Made by a program: the position numbers and the translations under genes. The notes below the pieces were generated by a model. That model was not told the origin of the DNA. It did no database searches and saw only the letters and a program-made list of their open reading frames with translations. A stretch of 64,000 nt of DNA from Pseudomonas sp. PSE14 (GTDB lineage: Bacteria > Pseudomonadota > Gammaproteobacteria > Pseudomonadales > Pseudomonadaceae), in contig NZ_CP115669.1 of assembly GCF_029203285.1 (NCBI RefSeq), forward strand, positions 5,828,001-5,892,000, given 5' to 3'. Each line of letters begins with the position of its first letter. Position 1 is the stretch's first letter. Shown here piece after piece: positions 24,364-33,636 of this stretch.

Positions 24364-26211
24364 TCAGCCCTGTCGACGGGTGAGCTGCCGATACAACTGC
24401 GGCAAGCGCACCGGCAGCTGCGCCGGATCGTTGATCAGCAGGTAACCCTGACTGCCGAACAGGTGCGGCAGGTAGTCCGCCGCCTCGCGGTCGATGGTGA
24501 TGCAGAACGGCAACAGCCCGGCGCGGCGCGCTTCCAGCACCGCCTGGCGGGTGTCCTCGACGCCGTAGCGGCCCTCATACAAGTCCAGGTCATTGGGCTT
24601 GCCGTCGGTGAGGATCAGCAACACGCGCTGACGTTCCTTGCGCTCCAGCAGCAGTTGCGTGGCCCGGCGGATCGCCGCGCCCATGCGCGTGTAATAGCCG
24701 GGGCGCAGTGCGCGAATACGCCCGCGCACGGTGTCGTTGTGGCGCTCGTCGAAGGTTTTCAGCTGGGTCAGGCGCACCTGCTGGCGGCGCAGCGAGGAGA
24801 AGCCGTAGAGCGCGAAACGATCGCCCACCGCCTGCAGCGCCTCGCCGAACAGCAGCAGACTGTCGCTGATCAGGTCGATCACCCGGTGCTCGTTGTCGAT
24901 GTGCGCGTCGGTGGACATCGACAGGTCCGCCAGCAGCAGGCAGGCCAGGTCGCGGCGGGCCTGCCGGCGTTCCAGGAACAGCCCCGGCTCGCTGCACGCA
25001 CCCAGGCGCCGTTCGACGCTGAAATCCAGCCAGGCTTCCAGGTCCAGTTCCGCGCCCTGGGGTTGCCGGCGCAGCCACTGCGGTTGCTGGCGCAGGCTTT
25101 CGAACTGCCGGCGCAGGCGCCGTGCGGTGGGCGCCAGGGCGTCGGGAAGCGGCGCAGGCACAGCATCGCACGGCAACATCGGTTGCAGGCAGACGTGGTC
25201 GTCGATCAGTCGCTGGCGACGGTAATCCCACTCCGGCAAACGGATGCCCTCGCCCAGCGGCACGTCATCGAAGTCGGCGGCCGGCAGGTCGAGATCGAGC
25301 TTCAGCCCACCGCCCTTCTTCTGCCGCTGGCGGGACAGGCTCAGATGATCGAGGTCGTCGGCGACCTTGGCCGCGTCGAGGTCCTCGCTGTCGTCGCCGG
25401 CGCGGTCCAGTTCGACGTGCTCGGACCAGCTGAACAGATTCTCCAGGCGGAACAGCAGCAGGCCGCCGCGACCGGGGTCCTGCTCGGTACGTTCGCCGCG
25501 TTTGCGCGCCACACCCTTGGCCTCGCTGTGGGCGGAGCGGCCGTGTTCGTCGCCGTCAATCAGATCGGTGTGCTGCGGTGCGGCCAGGCGTTGCGGCGGG
25601 TAGAGCCACAGTGGCACTGGCCAGGGCGCCTTCTCGCTGCGTGGCAGGCGCGCGACGCTGCCCGGTTCGCACAACGCCTGTTGCAGTGCGCGTTCCAGTG
25701 CCGCCTCGGCGGGCGGCAGCACGGCGGGATCGGGGCGCAGGCAGAGCAGCGCCTCCACCAACCGCTGATAGCGCGGACGTAACAGCGGGTAGCGCTCGAG
25801 CACGGCAAGGGTCCAGGTCTGATTGTCCTGTGCCCAATGGCGCATCGGCTGGCTATGGGCAGCGAGCAGCGCCAGCCAGCGGTACAGCTCCCGGTTCAGG
25901 TCGGCATCCGGGAACACCGCCAGCTGCGCGGGCAGGCGCAGGGAGTCGGCGTCGAACCAGGCCACCGGCAATTGCTGGCAGGTGCCGGCCACCTGTTGCA
26001 GCAGGCTGCGCCGCACCAGCAGTTCGCGGGCGCTGGCCGCTTCCACGCCGACGCCGGCTTCACCGCCGGTGCCACGGAACAGCAGCAACAGGCGGCGCCG
26101 CATCTCGTCCAGGGTCACCGCCGCTTCCTCGAACTCCGGGCTAGCGCGGCGGGTGATGAAGCGGTGCCAGACGCGGCCGAAGCCTTCTTCGATTTCGAGG
26201 TGGATGGTCAT
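24364..26211 (-). CDS. norD: Nitric oxide reductase activation protein NorD
   Basis: A 615-residue cytosolic protein needed for assembly or activation of NO reductase. The first two thirds are charged and poorly structured, rich in Arg/Glu/Asp. A C-terminal von Willebrand factor A domain (about residues 420-610) has the MIDAS motif D-L-S-M-S (D429, S431, S433) and L-T-D-G-K-P-N-D. With the AAA+ ATPase NorQ it forms a MoxR/VWA pair of the kind that inserts metal or remodels a partner. The ATG at 26211 has GGAGG 5 bases upstream. It is separated from norB by a terminator and a repeat array, so it probably has its own promoter; none is obvious. Confidence 0.95.
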   Translation of the reverse strand: MTIHLEIEEGFGRVWHRFITRRASPEFEEAAVTLDEMRRRLLLLFRGTGGEAGVGVEAASARELLVRRSLLQQVAGTCQQLPVAWFDADSLRLPAQLAVFPDADLNRELYRWLALLAAHSQPMRHWAQDNQTWTLAVLERYPLLRPRYQRLVEALLCLRPDPAVLPPAEAALERALQQALCEPGSVARLPRSEKAPWPVPLWLYPPQRLAAPQHTDLIDGDEHGRSAHSEAKGVARKRGERTEQDPGRGGLLLFRLENLFSWSEHVELDRAGDDSEDLDAAKVADDLDHLSLSRQRQKKGGGLKLDLDLPAADFDDVPLGEGIRLPEWDYRRQRLIDDHVCLQPMLPCDAVPAPLPDALAPTARRLRRQFESLRQQPQWLRRQPQGAELDLEAWLDFSVERRLGACSEPGLFLERRQARRDLACLLLADLSMSTDAHIDNEHRVIDLISDSLLLFGEALQAVGDRFALYGFSSLRRQQVRLTQLKTFDERHNDTVRGRIRALRPGYYTRMGAAIRRATQLLLERKERQRVLLILTDGKPNDLDLYEGRYGVEDTRQAVLEARRAGLLPFCITIDREAADYLPHLFGSQGYLLINDPAQLPVRLPQLYRQLTRRQG

Positions 26212-26274
26212 GGCGCCTCCGGAAGGCAGAGAGAAGGAACAGGGCACGGTGTCCCAACAGAACACCGAGCCAGT

Positions 26275-26387
26275 CCCCTCTCCCTTCAGGGAGAGGGTTA
26301 GGGAGAGGGTTAGGGAGAGGGTGCTACCGGCCACTCCGGCGCTGGGTGCGGCCCTCTCCCCCCGCCCTCTCCCTGAAGGGAGAGGGC
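26275..26387. repeat. CCCTCTCCC-type repeat array with a short tandem expansion
   Basis: Palindromic units of the CCCTCTCCCTTCAGGGAGAGGG kind (third repeat family in the window) at both ends of the block. After the left unit, a 12-base motif (GGGAGAGGGTTA) is repeated in tandem, giving three GAGAGGG steps. It fills the space between norD and the norCB terminator. Confidence 0.85.
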
Positions 26388-26435
26388 GCTGAAAGCGCTA
26401 CCGGCCAGATCGCAGCCCGGCAGGCTCCGTAAACG

Positions 26436-26468
26436 TCAAAAGGGCCCGCCGCAAAGCGGACGGGCCCG
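26436..26468 (-). terminator. Terminator of norCB
   Basis: On the minus strand, GGGCCCG...CGGGCCC forms a strong stem followed by TTTT. It lies 16 bases after the norB stop. Confidence 0.85.
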
Positions 26469-26483
26469 GGTGGACGGTATCGA

Positions 26484-28351
<1,868 letters not shown>

Positions 28352-28408
28352 GGGGCCCTCCTAGGTCACGGTCGGTGCCATTGTAGGAACCGTCCCCAGG
28401 CGTCTCGC

Positions 28409-28422
28409 TTGATGGCAATCAA
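28409..28422. promoter_or_regulatory. ANR/DNR box of norCB
   Basis: TTGAT-GGCA-ATCAA, a perfect match to the FNR/DNR consensus. It is in the 113-base gap between norF and norC. Distance and direction fit norCB; the norF side is only its 3' end. Confidence 0.92.
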
Positions 28423-28464
28423 GAAAGACCAATGCTTCCAGTCAGGTATTTTTCCGAAGAGAAA

Positions 28465-28713
28465 TCAGTGAGTTGCGTGCAGCGCCAGGATCACGCCGGT
28501 GATCACCAGCGGCCAGCCGAGCAGCAGCGAACGCCACAGCCAGGGGCCGTGACCCAGCTCCATGAAACGCAGCGCGATGAGCCAGGCCTTGCCCAGGCCG
28601 AGCAGCAGGATCAGCGCCACCGGCAGCAGCGCATCGGGCGCGTGATGGCCCAGCCAGACACCAGCCACCGACATCGGCAACATCAGCAGCCAGGCGGCCA
28701 GCAGCGTCTTCAT
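28465..28713 (-). CDS. norF: NorF/NirP-like small membrane protein
   Basis: An 82-residue protein with two to three membrane helices (LLAAWLLMLPMSVAGVWLG, LLPVALILLLGLGKAWLIAL and a C-terminal one), of the cytochrome-oxidase-subunit-IV-like NorF type. Such proteins accompany NorE and support full NO reductase activity in other denitrifiers. Its ATG overlaps the norE stop as ATGA (28710-28713), indicating translational coupling. Confidence 0.88.
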   Translation of the reverse strand: MKTLLAAWLLMLPMSVAGVWLGHHAPDALLPVALILLLGLGKAWLIALRFMELGHGPWLWRSLLLGWPLVITGVILALHATH

Positions 28714-29303
28714 GCGCCGGGCGCCAGCACGTAGACCAGCGGAAACAGCACCACCCAGACCAGGTCGACCATGTGCCAGTACAGCGCGCCGGACTCCAAC
28801 CCGCCCAGGGCTTCGCGGCGGTACGCGCCCTGCAGGCAGCGCAGCGTCATCCAGGCGAGGATGACCAGCCCGAGCCAGACGTGCAGGAAGTGGAAGCCGG
28901 TGATCAGCCAGAACAGGGTGAAGAAGGTGCTGAATTCCAGGTCCAGCCCGCGCGCCGCGAGGTGATGGTATTCCGCGGACTTCAGCAGCACATGGGCCAG
29001 CCCCAGCAGCACCGCGACGCCGAGCAGGAGCGCCGCGCGGCGCTGGTGGCCGTGGCGCACCTGCTCCACCGCCAGCGCCGCGCAGAAACCGGCGGTGAGC
29101 AGGGTCAGGGTCAGCGCCAGGGCGGTGGACAGGTCCAGTTGCGCGCGGCCGGCGCGAAAGCTCTCGACATCCAGGTGCTGGGCCACGGCGAAGACGATGA
29201 TCAGGATGGCGAAGACCGTCAGCTCGGCGAGGATGAAGAACCACATCGCCAGATCACCCGGCAGGTGCCGGGGGCTGACTGACAGCTCAGGCGAAGTGGA
29301 CAT
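28710..29303 (-). CDS. norE: NorE/NirO-like cytochrome-oxidase subunit III homologue
   Basis: A 197-residue integral membrane protein of the cytochrome c oxidase subunit III family with five or so helices. Typical elements are H-L-P-G-D-L-A-M-W-F-F-I-L-A-E-L-T-V-F and W-L-I-T-G-F-H-F-L-H-V, then S-G-A-L-Y-W-H-M-V-D-L-V-W. NorE is an accessory of cNOR in several denitrifiers; its mechanism is unclear. The proposed ATG lies 17 bases inside the end of norQ and no better start is seen downstream. Confidence 0.9.
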   Translation of the reverse strand: MSTSPELSVSPRHLPGDLAMWFFILAELTVFAILIIVFAVAQHLDVESFRAGRAQLDLSTALALTLTLLTAGFCAALAVEQVRHGHQRRAALLLGVAVLLGLAHVLLKSAEYHHLAARGLDLEFSTFFTLFWLITGFHFLHVWLGLVILAWMTLRCLQGAYRREALGGLESGALYWHMVDLVWVVLFPLVYVLAPGA

Positions 29304-30084
29304 CGACCAGGTCCATCAGCGCCGCGACCGTGGCTTCGTCGTCCGACAGCGGCTCGGCGAGCCCAGCGCGGCAGGCATCGCGCGGCGCCACCCCGGCATT
29401 GAGCAGGCGCGCGGTGAGTACCAGCAGGCGTGTCGAGCAGACTTCCTCCAGCTCCTGCCGCCCCAACCGGCGCAGGGCCACGCCCAGCTGCGTCAGGCGT
29501 TGCGCCAGCTCGGGAGAAACGCCGGCCTCGCGGACGATAATCGCGGCTTCCAGCTCCGGCGTCGGGTAGTCGAAGCGCAGGGCGACGAAGCGCTGGCGGG
29601 TGCTGGGCTTCATGCCCTTGAGCAGGTTCTGGTAGCCAGGGTTGTAGGACACCACCAGCATGAAACCCGGCGGTGCCACCAGGGATTCGCCGGTGCGCTC
29701 GATGAACAGCTCGCGGCGGTCGTCCGCCAGCGGGTGCAGCACCACCACGGTGTCCTGCCGCGCCTCCACCACTTCGTCCAGGTAGCAGATGCCGCCTTCG
29801 CGCACCGCACGGGTCAGCGGGCCGTCCTGCCACCAGGTGCCGTCGCTGCCGATCAGGTGGCGGCCGACCAGGTCCGCCGCCGACAGGTCATCGTGGCAGG
29901 CCACGGTGTACAGCGGCAGGTTCAGGCGCTGGGCCATGTACTGGACGAAGCGAGTCTTGCCGCAGCCGGTCGGGCCCTTGATCAGCACCGGCATGCCCTG
30001 CGCGGAAGCCTCGGTGAACAGCGTCACCTCATTGCCGGATGGCTGATAGAAGAGCGGCGAAATGTTCTGCGCAGGGGCATTCAT
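29287..30084 (-). CDS. norQ: NorQ/NirQ AAA+ ATPase of the MoxR type
   Basis: A 265-residue MoxR-type AAA+ ATPase that acts with NorD to activate NO reductase. Walker A is G-P-T-G-C-G-K-T (37-44) and Walker B is I-C-Y-L-D-E-V (99-105). Sensor-like segments are seen in S-Y-N-P-G-Y-Q and R-Q-R-F. In P. aeruginosa it is called nirQ and is divergent from the cd1 nitrite reductase genes; here it is divergent from nirM alone. The ATG at 30084 shows no Shine-Dalgarno sequence. It heads the norQ-norE-norF unit. Confidence 0.95.
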   Translation of the reverse strand: MNAPAQNISPLFYQPSGNEVTLFTEASAQGMPVLIKGPTGCGKTRFVQYMAQRLNLPLYTVACHDDLSAADLVGRHLIGSDGTWWQDGPLTRAVREGGICYLDEVVEARQDTVVVLHPLADDRRELFIERTGESLVAPPGFMLVVSYNPGYQNLLKGMKPSTRQRFVALRFDYPTPELEAAIIVREAGVSPELAQRLTQLGVALRRLGRQELEEVCSTRLLVLTARLLNAGVAPRDACRAGLAEPLSDDEATVAALMDLVDVHFA

Positions 30085-30165
30085 GGCGGAGGAATCTCGG
30101 TAGGAAAGTTCGCTTAGCACGCTATCCAGCGTGGCGTATCGCCTCAAGCACGGCGCCCGAAGTTC

Positions 30166-30179
30166 TTGATTGGCATCAA
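30166..30179. promoter_or_regulatory. ANR/DNR box between norQ and nirM
   Basis: TTGAT-TGGC-ATCAA, a perfect consensus. It lies 81 bases from the norQ start and 105 bases from the nirM start in a 200-base divergent gap, so one box could serve both promoters. Confidence 0.92.
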
Positions 30180-30284
30180 GCGGAAGCCGCACGGGCCGCT
30201 CCTAGAATCGCCACAGACGCCGGGCGGGAAGCCGGCGAAAACGATCGGCGCCTCGAGGCGCCCAGCCTGTGAGGAGAGACGTTC

Positions 30285-30590
30285 ATGAACAAAGCCCTGG
30301 TAGCCCTGCTGTTCGGCGGCATGCTGGTGCAGACCACCGCCATGGCCAGCACCGGCGAGGAGCTGTTCAAGGCCAAGGCCTGCGTGGCCTGTCATGCCGT
30401 CAACAAGACGGTGGTCGGGCCGGCCTTCAAGGAAGTTGCAGCGAAGTACGGCGCCGACGGTGTCGCGCACATCAGCAACAGCATCGAGACGGGCAGCAAG
30501 GGCGTGTGGGGTCCGATCCCGATGCCGGCCAACGCCGTCAGCCCGGATGAGGCCAAGACTCTCGCCGAGTGGATCGTCACCCTCAAGTGA
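30285..30590 (+). CDS. nirM: Cytochrome c551 (NirM)
   Basis: A 101-residue periplasmic monohaem cytochrome. The signal peptide ends at M-A-S/T (about residue 21); the haem site is C-V-A-C-H (33-37) and the axial Met is in G-P-I-P-M-P (M80). The sequence follows P. aeruginosa c551, including GVWGPIPMP. It donates electrons to nitrite reductase and NorC. In P. aeruginosa nirM follows nirS; here no cd1 enzyme is present and NirK is the likely partner. A strong GAGGAGAG site precedes the ATG. Confidence 0.95.
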   Translation: MNKALVALLFGGMLVQTTAMASTGEELFKAKACVACHAVNKTVVGPAFKEVAAKYGADGVAHISNSIETGSKGVWGPIPMPANAVSPDEAKTLAEWIVTLK

Positions 30591-30603
30591 CGCCACTCCG
30601 CGC

Positions 30604-30626
30604 GGCCGGCACGCTCAGTGCCGGCC
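30604..30626. other. GC-rich hairpin at the nirM / GGDEF-EAL convergence
   Basis: GGCCGGCAC-GCTCA-GTGCCGGCC, a perfect 9-bp stem overlapping the stop codon region of the minus-strand GGDEF-EAL gene. There is no U-tract on either side, so intrinsic termination is uncertain; it may only stabilise mRNA 3' ends. Confidence 0.6.
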
Positions 30627-33458
30627 GACGCTCCTCAGCAGCTCCAGGCAATCCCCCGCCGCCAGCGGCGGGCTGATCAGGAAGCCCTGGATCTCGTCGC
30701 AGTGGTGGGCACGCAGGAAGCGCAGCTGCTCGGCCTGCTCGACCCCCTCCGCCACCACCTTCAACTCCAGGCTGTGCGCCATGGCGATGATCGCCCGGGT
30801 GATGGCCGCATCCTCGCCCTGCTGTGACAGGTCGCGGATGAAGGTCTGGTCGATCTTCACGTAGTCCACCGGGAAGCGCTTCAGGTAGCTGAGCGAGGAA
30901 TAGCCGGTACCGAAGTCGTCGATGGCCAGTTTCACGCCCATCTCGCGCAGCTGGCGGAAGGTCGTGGTGACGCTCTCGACGTTGTCCAGCAGCTGGCTTT
31001 CGGTCAGTTCCAGCTCCAGCAGGTGCGACGGCAGGCCGGTTTCCTCCAGCACGGTGCGCACCAGGTCGACCAGGTTGCCGGTGCGCAGCTGATGCACCGA
31101 GAGGTTCACCGAGACCCGCAGCTCATGGCCCTGGAGTTGCCAGGCGCGGGCCTGCTGGCAGGCGCGGCGCAGGACGAACTCGCCGATGGCGCCGATCAGC
31201 CCGGTTTCCTCGGCAAGGCCGATGAAGTCCCCCGGCGGCACCATGCCCATCTCCGGATGGCGCCAGCGCACCAGCGCCTCGGCGCTGTCCAGGCGCTCGT
31301 TGGCGAGGTTCAGCTTGGGCTGGTAGTGCACATCCAACTGGCCCTCGTCGATGGCCTTGCGCAGCCGGGTTTCCAGTTGCAGGCGCTCCAGGGTGCAGGC
31401 CTGCAGGTTGTCGGTGAAGAACTGGAAGGTGTTGCCGCCCAGGTGCTTGGCATGCTGCATGGCCATGTTCGCCTGGCTCATCAGCGCGGAAATTTCCCAG
31501 GCGTTGTCCGGCAGCAGGCTGATGCCCACCGAGGCGCTGATCACCAGTTCGTGGCCGCCCACGGTCATCGGCGTGCGCAGCTTGGCCAGCAGGCGGCTGG
31601 AGAGGCGCGCCAGCGCCGCGAGGCTGGCGTAGGAGTCGATCAGCACGGCGAATTCATTGCCGGACAGCCGGGCGATGGTGTCGGCCTCGGGCACCGTCTG
31701 GGTCATGCGCCGGGACATCTGCCGCAACAGCTGGTCGGCGACTTCATGGCCGAGGCTGTCGTTGAGCAGCTTGAAGCGGTCCAGGTCGATCAGCAGCAGC
31801 GCCGCCGTGCGGCCTTCCTGGCGGGCGCGCTGGCTGGCCTCGTGCAGGCGCTCCTTGAACAGCGTGCGGTTGGCCAGGCCGGTGAGTTCGTCGTAGTGCG
31901 ACAGGTAGCGCAGGCGCTCCTCGGCGTCGCGGCGGGCGGTGAGATCGGCGAAGAAGCCGACCACATGGGTCACCTGGCCACGGCCATCGCGCACCACGTT
32001 GAGCTGCAGCCACTGCGGGTACAGCTCGCCGTTCTTGCGCGTCTCGATCAGTTCGCCCTGCCAGGTACCCTGGCATTCCAGTTCGGTGCGGATCGCCTGG
32101 TAGCGGCGCAGGGTCTCCGCGGAGCCCATCAGCCGGCTGACGTTGCGCCCCAGCAGCTCCTCGCGGCGGTAGCCGGTAAGGCGGGTGAAGGCCTCATTGA
32201 GGGCCAGCAGGCGGTAGTTCGGGTCGAGGATGATGATGCCTTCGCTGGCCGCCTCGAACACCGTGGCGGCCAGGCGCTGCTCTTCCTCGCGCAGCTTGCG
32301 GGCGGAAATGTCGCAGCGGGTGCCGACCATCCGCGTGACCTGCCCGAGGGCGTCGCGCTCCATCGCCCGCCCGCGGTCCTCGACCCAGACCCAGTGGCCG
32401 TCGGCATGGCGCACGCGGTATTCGATGCGGTAGCCGTCGGTGCGGCCCTTGAGGTGTTCGACCAGCGCCCGGCGCAGCAGCGGCAGGTCGTCCGGGTGCA
32501 GGCGCGGGCGCAGGTCATTGCGCACGCTCTTCACCGCTGCCTGGGTGAGGCCGAAGATTTCCTCCAGGTGCGAGTGGTGCACCTCGTCGGTCAGCAGGTT
32601 CCAGTCCCACAGGCCCAGCTCGCTGGCTTCCAGCGCCAGGGCCAGGCGCGCCTCGGTGTGGCTGAGCTGCGCGCTGCCGGCCTCGACCCGCGCCTGCAGA
32701 GCGTCGCGGGCACGGCACAGCTCGCGTTCGGCACGGCGGCGCTGTTCCACTTCGCGTTCCAGGTCCTGGTTCAGCGCCTCGGTCTGGCCCTTGGCGCGCT
32801 CCAGGTGCGCCACCAGCGCCTGGGCCTGGAAACGCCGCAGCAGGCTGGTGTGGACCAGCCGGTGAATCTGCCAGGCCACCACCAGCAGCGCCGCCAGCAG
32901 GATCACCCCGAGCACGCCCCAGCCCTGCTGCAACGGGTTTTCGCTGAGCAGCAGATAGGCAATCGAGGGAAACAGGCAGGGCAAGGCGAAGGTGAGGAAG
33001 GCCGGCAGGCTGACCGCGTAAGCCACGCTGGCCGAGAGGATGGCGGCGGCGATCAGGCCGAACACCAGGGCCTGCTGGAGGAAGGCGTCCGCCGGAACCA
33101 GGGCGATGGCGGCAAAGGCGAGGGTCAGGCCGGAGGCCCCGGCGCCGAACAGGAAGGCGCGTTGCCAGTGCGGGCTGGCCTGGCGCTCGGCGCAGGCGCC
33201 GTTGAACGCCGAAACCTGGATCAGCCGCAACACCGCCAGCAGCACCAGCGATACCAGCCAGCCGCCGAGCAGCAGGGTGGATACCCGCTCCCACAGCAGG
33301 CCGGCACAGGCCAGACCGTTGAGCAGCATGAGCAGCGTCGGAATCCGCGACCCCTGATACAGCAGGCGGGTGCGTTCGACGGCAATCTCGTGAGCATACT
33401 GCTGGCGGATCTCGGCATGGCTCACCGGGATCGCCGAAGGCTCTACATACGCAGTCAT
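30615..33458 (-). CDS. Membrane PAS-GGDEF-EAL protein, probable c-di-GMP phosphodiesterase
   Basis: A 947-residue signalling protein. Five or six membrane helices (about residues 38-200) precede a coiled coil (about 210-270), two PAS domains (about 270-390 and 395-510), a GGDEF domain (about 520-685) and an EAL domain (about 700-940). The GGDEF motif reads S-G-N-E-F (599-603), which removes key catalytic and metal residues, so cyclase activity is unlikely. The EAL domain keeps E-A-L (727-729), N785, E820, D847-D848, K868, E904 and Q924, so c-di-GMP hydrolysis is likely. I recall PA5442 next to uvrD in P. aeruginosa as the counterpart. It is divergent from uvrD. The start ATG has only a weak ribosome-binding site. 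Confidence 0.92.
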   Translation of the reverse strand: MTAYVEPSAIPVSHAEIRQQYAHEIAVERTRLLYQGSRIPTLLMLLNGLACAGLLWERVSTLLLGGWLVSLVLLAVLRLIQVSAFNGACAERQASPHWQRAFLFGAGASGLTLAFAAIALVPADAFLQQALVFGLIAAAILSASVAYAVSLPAFLTFALPCLFPSIAYLLLSENPLQQGWGVLGVILLAALLVVAWQIHRLVHTSLLRRFQAQALVAHLERAKGQTEALNQDLEREVEQRRRAERELCRARDALQARVEAGSAQLSHTEARLALALEASELGLWDWNLLTDEVHHSHLEEIFGLTQAAVKSVRNDLRPRLHPDDLPLLRRALVEHLKGRTDGYRIEYRVRHADGHWVWVEDRGRAMERDALGQVTRMVGTRCDISARKLREEEQRLAATVFEAASEGIIILDPNYRLLALNEAFTRLTGYRREELLGRNVSRLMGSAETLRRYQAIRTELECQGTWQGELIETRKNGELYPQWLQLNVVRDGRGQVTHVVGFFADLTARRDAEERLRYLSHYDELTGLANRTLFKERLHEASQRARQEGRTAALLLIDLDRFKLLNDSLGHEVADQLLRQMSRRMTQTVPEADTIARLSGNEFAVLIDSYASLAALARLSSRLLAKLRTPMTVGGHELVISASVGISLLPDNAWEISALMSQANMAMQHAKHLGGNTFQFFTDNLQACTLERLQLETRLRKAIDEGQLDVHYQPKLNLANERLDSAEALVRWRHPEMGMVPPGDFIGLAEETGLIGAIGEFVLRRACQQARAWQLQGHELRVSVNLSVHQLRTGNLVDLVRTVLEETGLPSHLLELELTESQLLDNVESVTTTFRQLREMGVKLAIDDFGTGYSSLSYLKRFPVDYVKIDQTFIRDLSQQGEDAAITRAIIAMAHSLELKVVAEGVEQAEQLRFLRAHHCDEIQGFLISPPLAAGDCLELLRSVGRH

Positions 33459-33636
33459 AGGCAGTTTTTCTTGTAGGTTCTGGCCTAAGAGTCGGCGGAG
33501 CATAACCGAGGACAATCCTCCGCTAACAGCATCACAGATGGCATTTGGCCGGCTGCCTGCCCAACTTTCGTCGGGAATACGCCGGACGGCGGGCCGGTTT
33601 GCCGGGGAAAACCGCCCGTCGGTAGAATGCCGTCCC

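Noticed and set aside
26275-26387. Short regular repeats considered as a CRISPR array
   Set aside because: The units are 12 bases without spacers and belong to a dispersed palindrome family; there are no cas genes.
33459-33636. Search for a LexA box in front of uvrD
   Set aside because: No CTGT-N8-ACAG sequence was found. A GCGGAG...CTCCGC pair is present but is too loosely spaced to assign.
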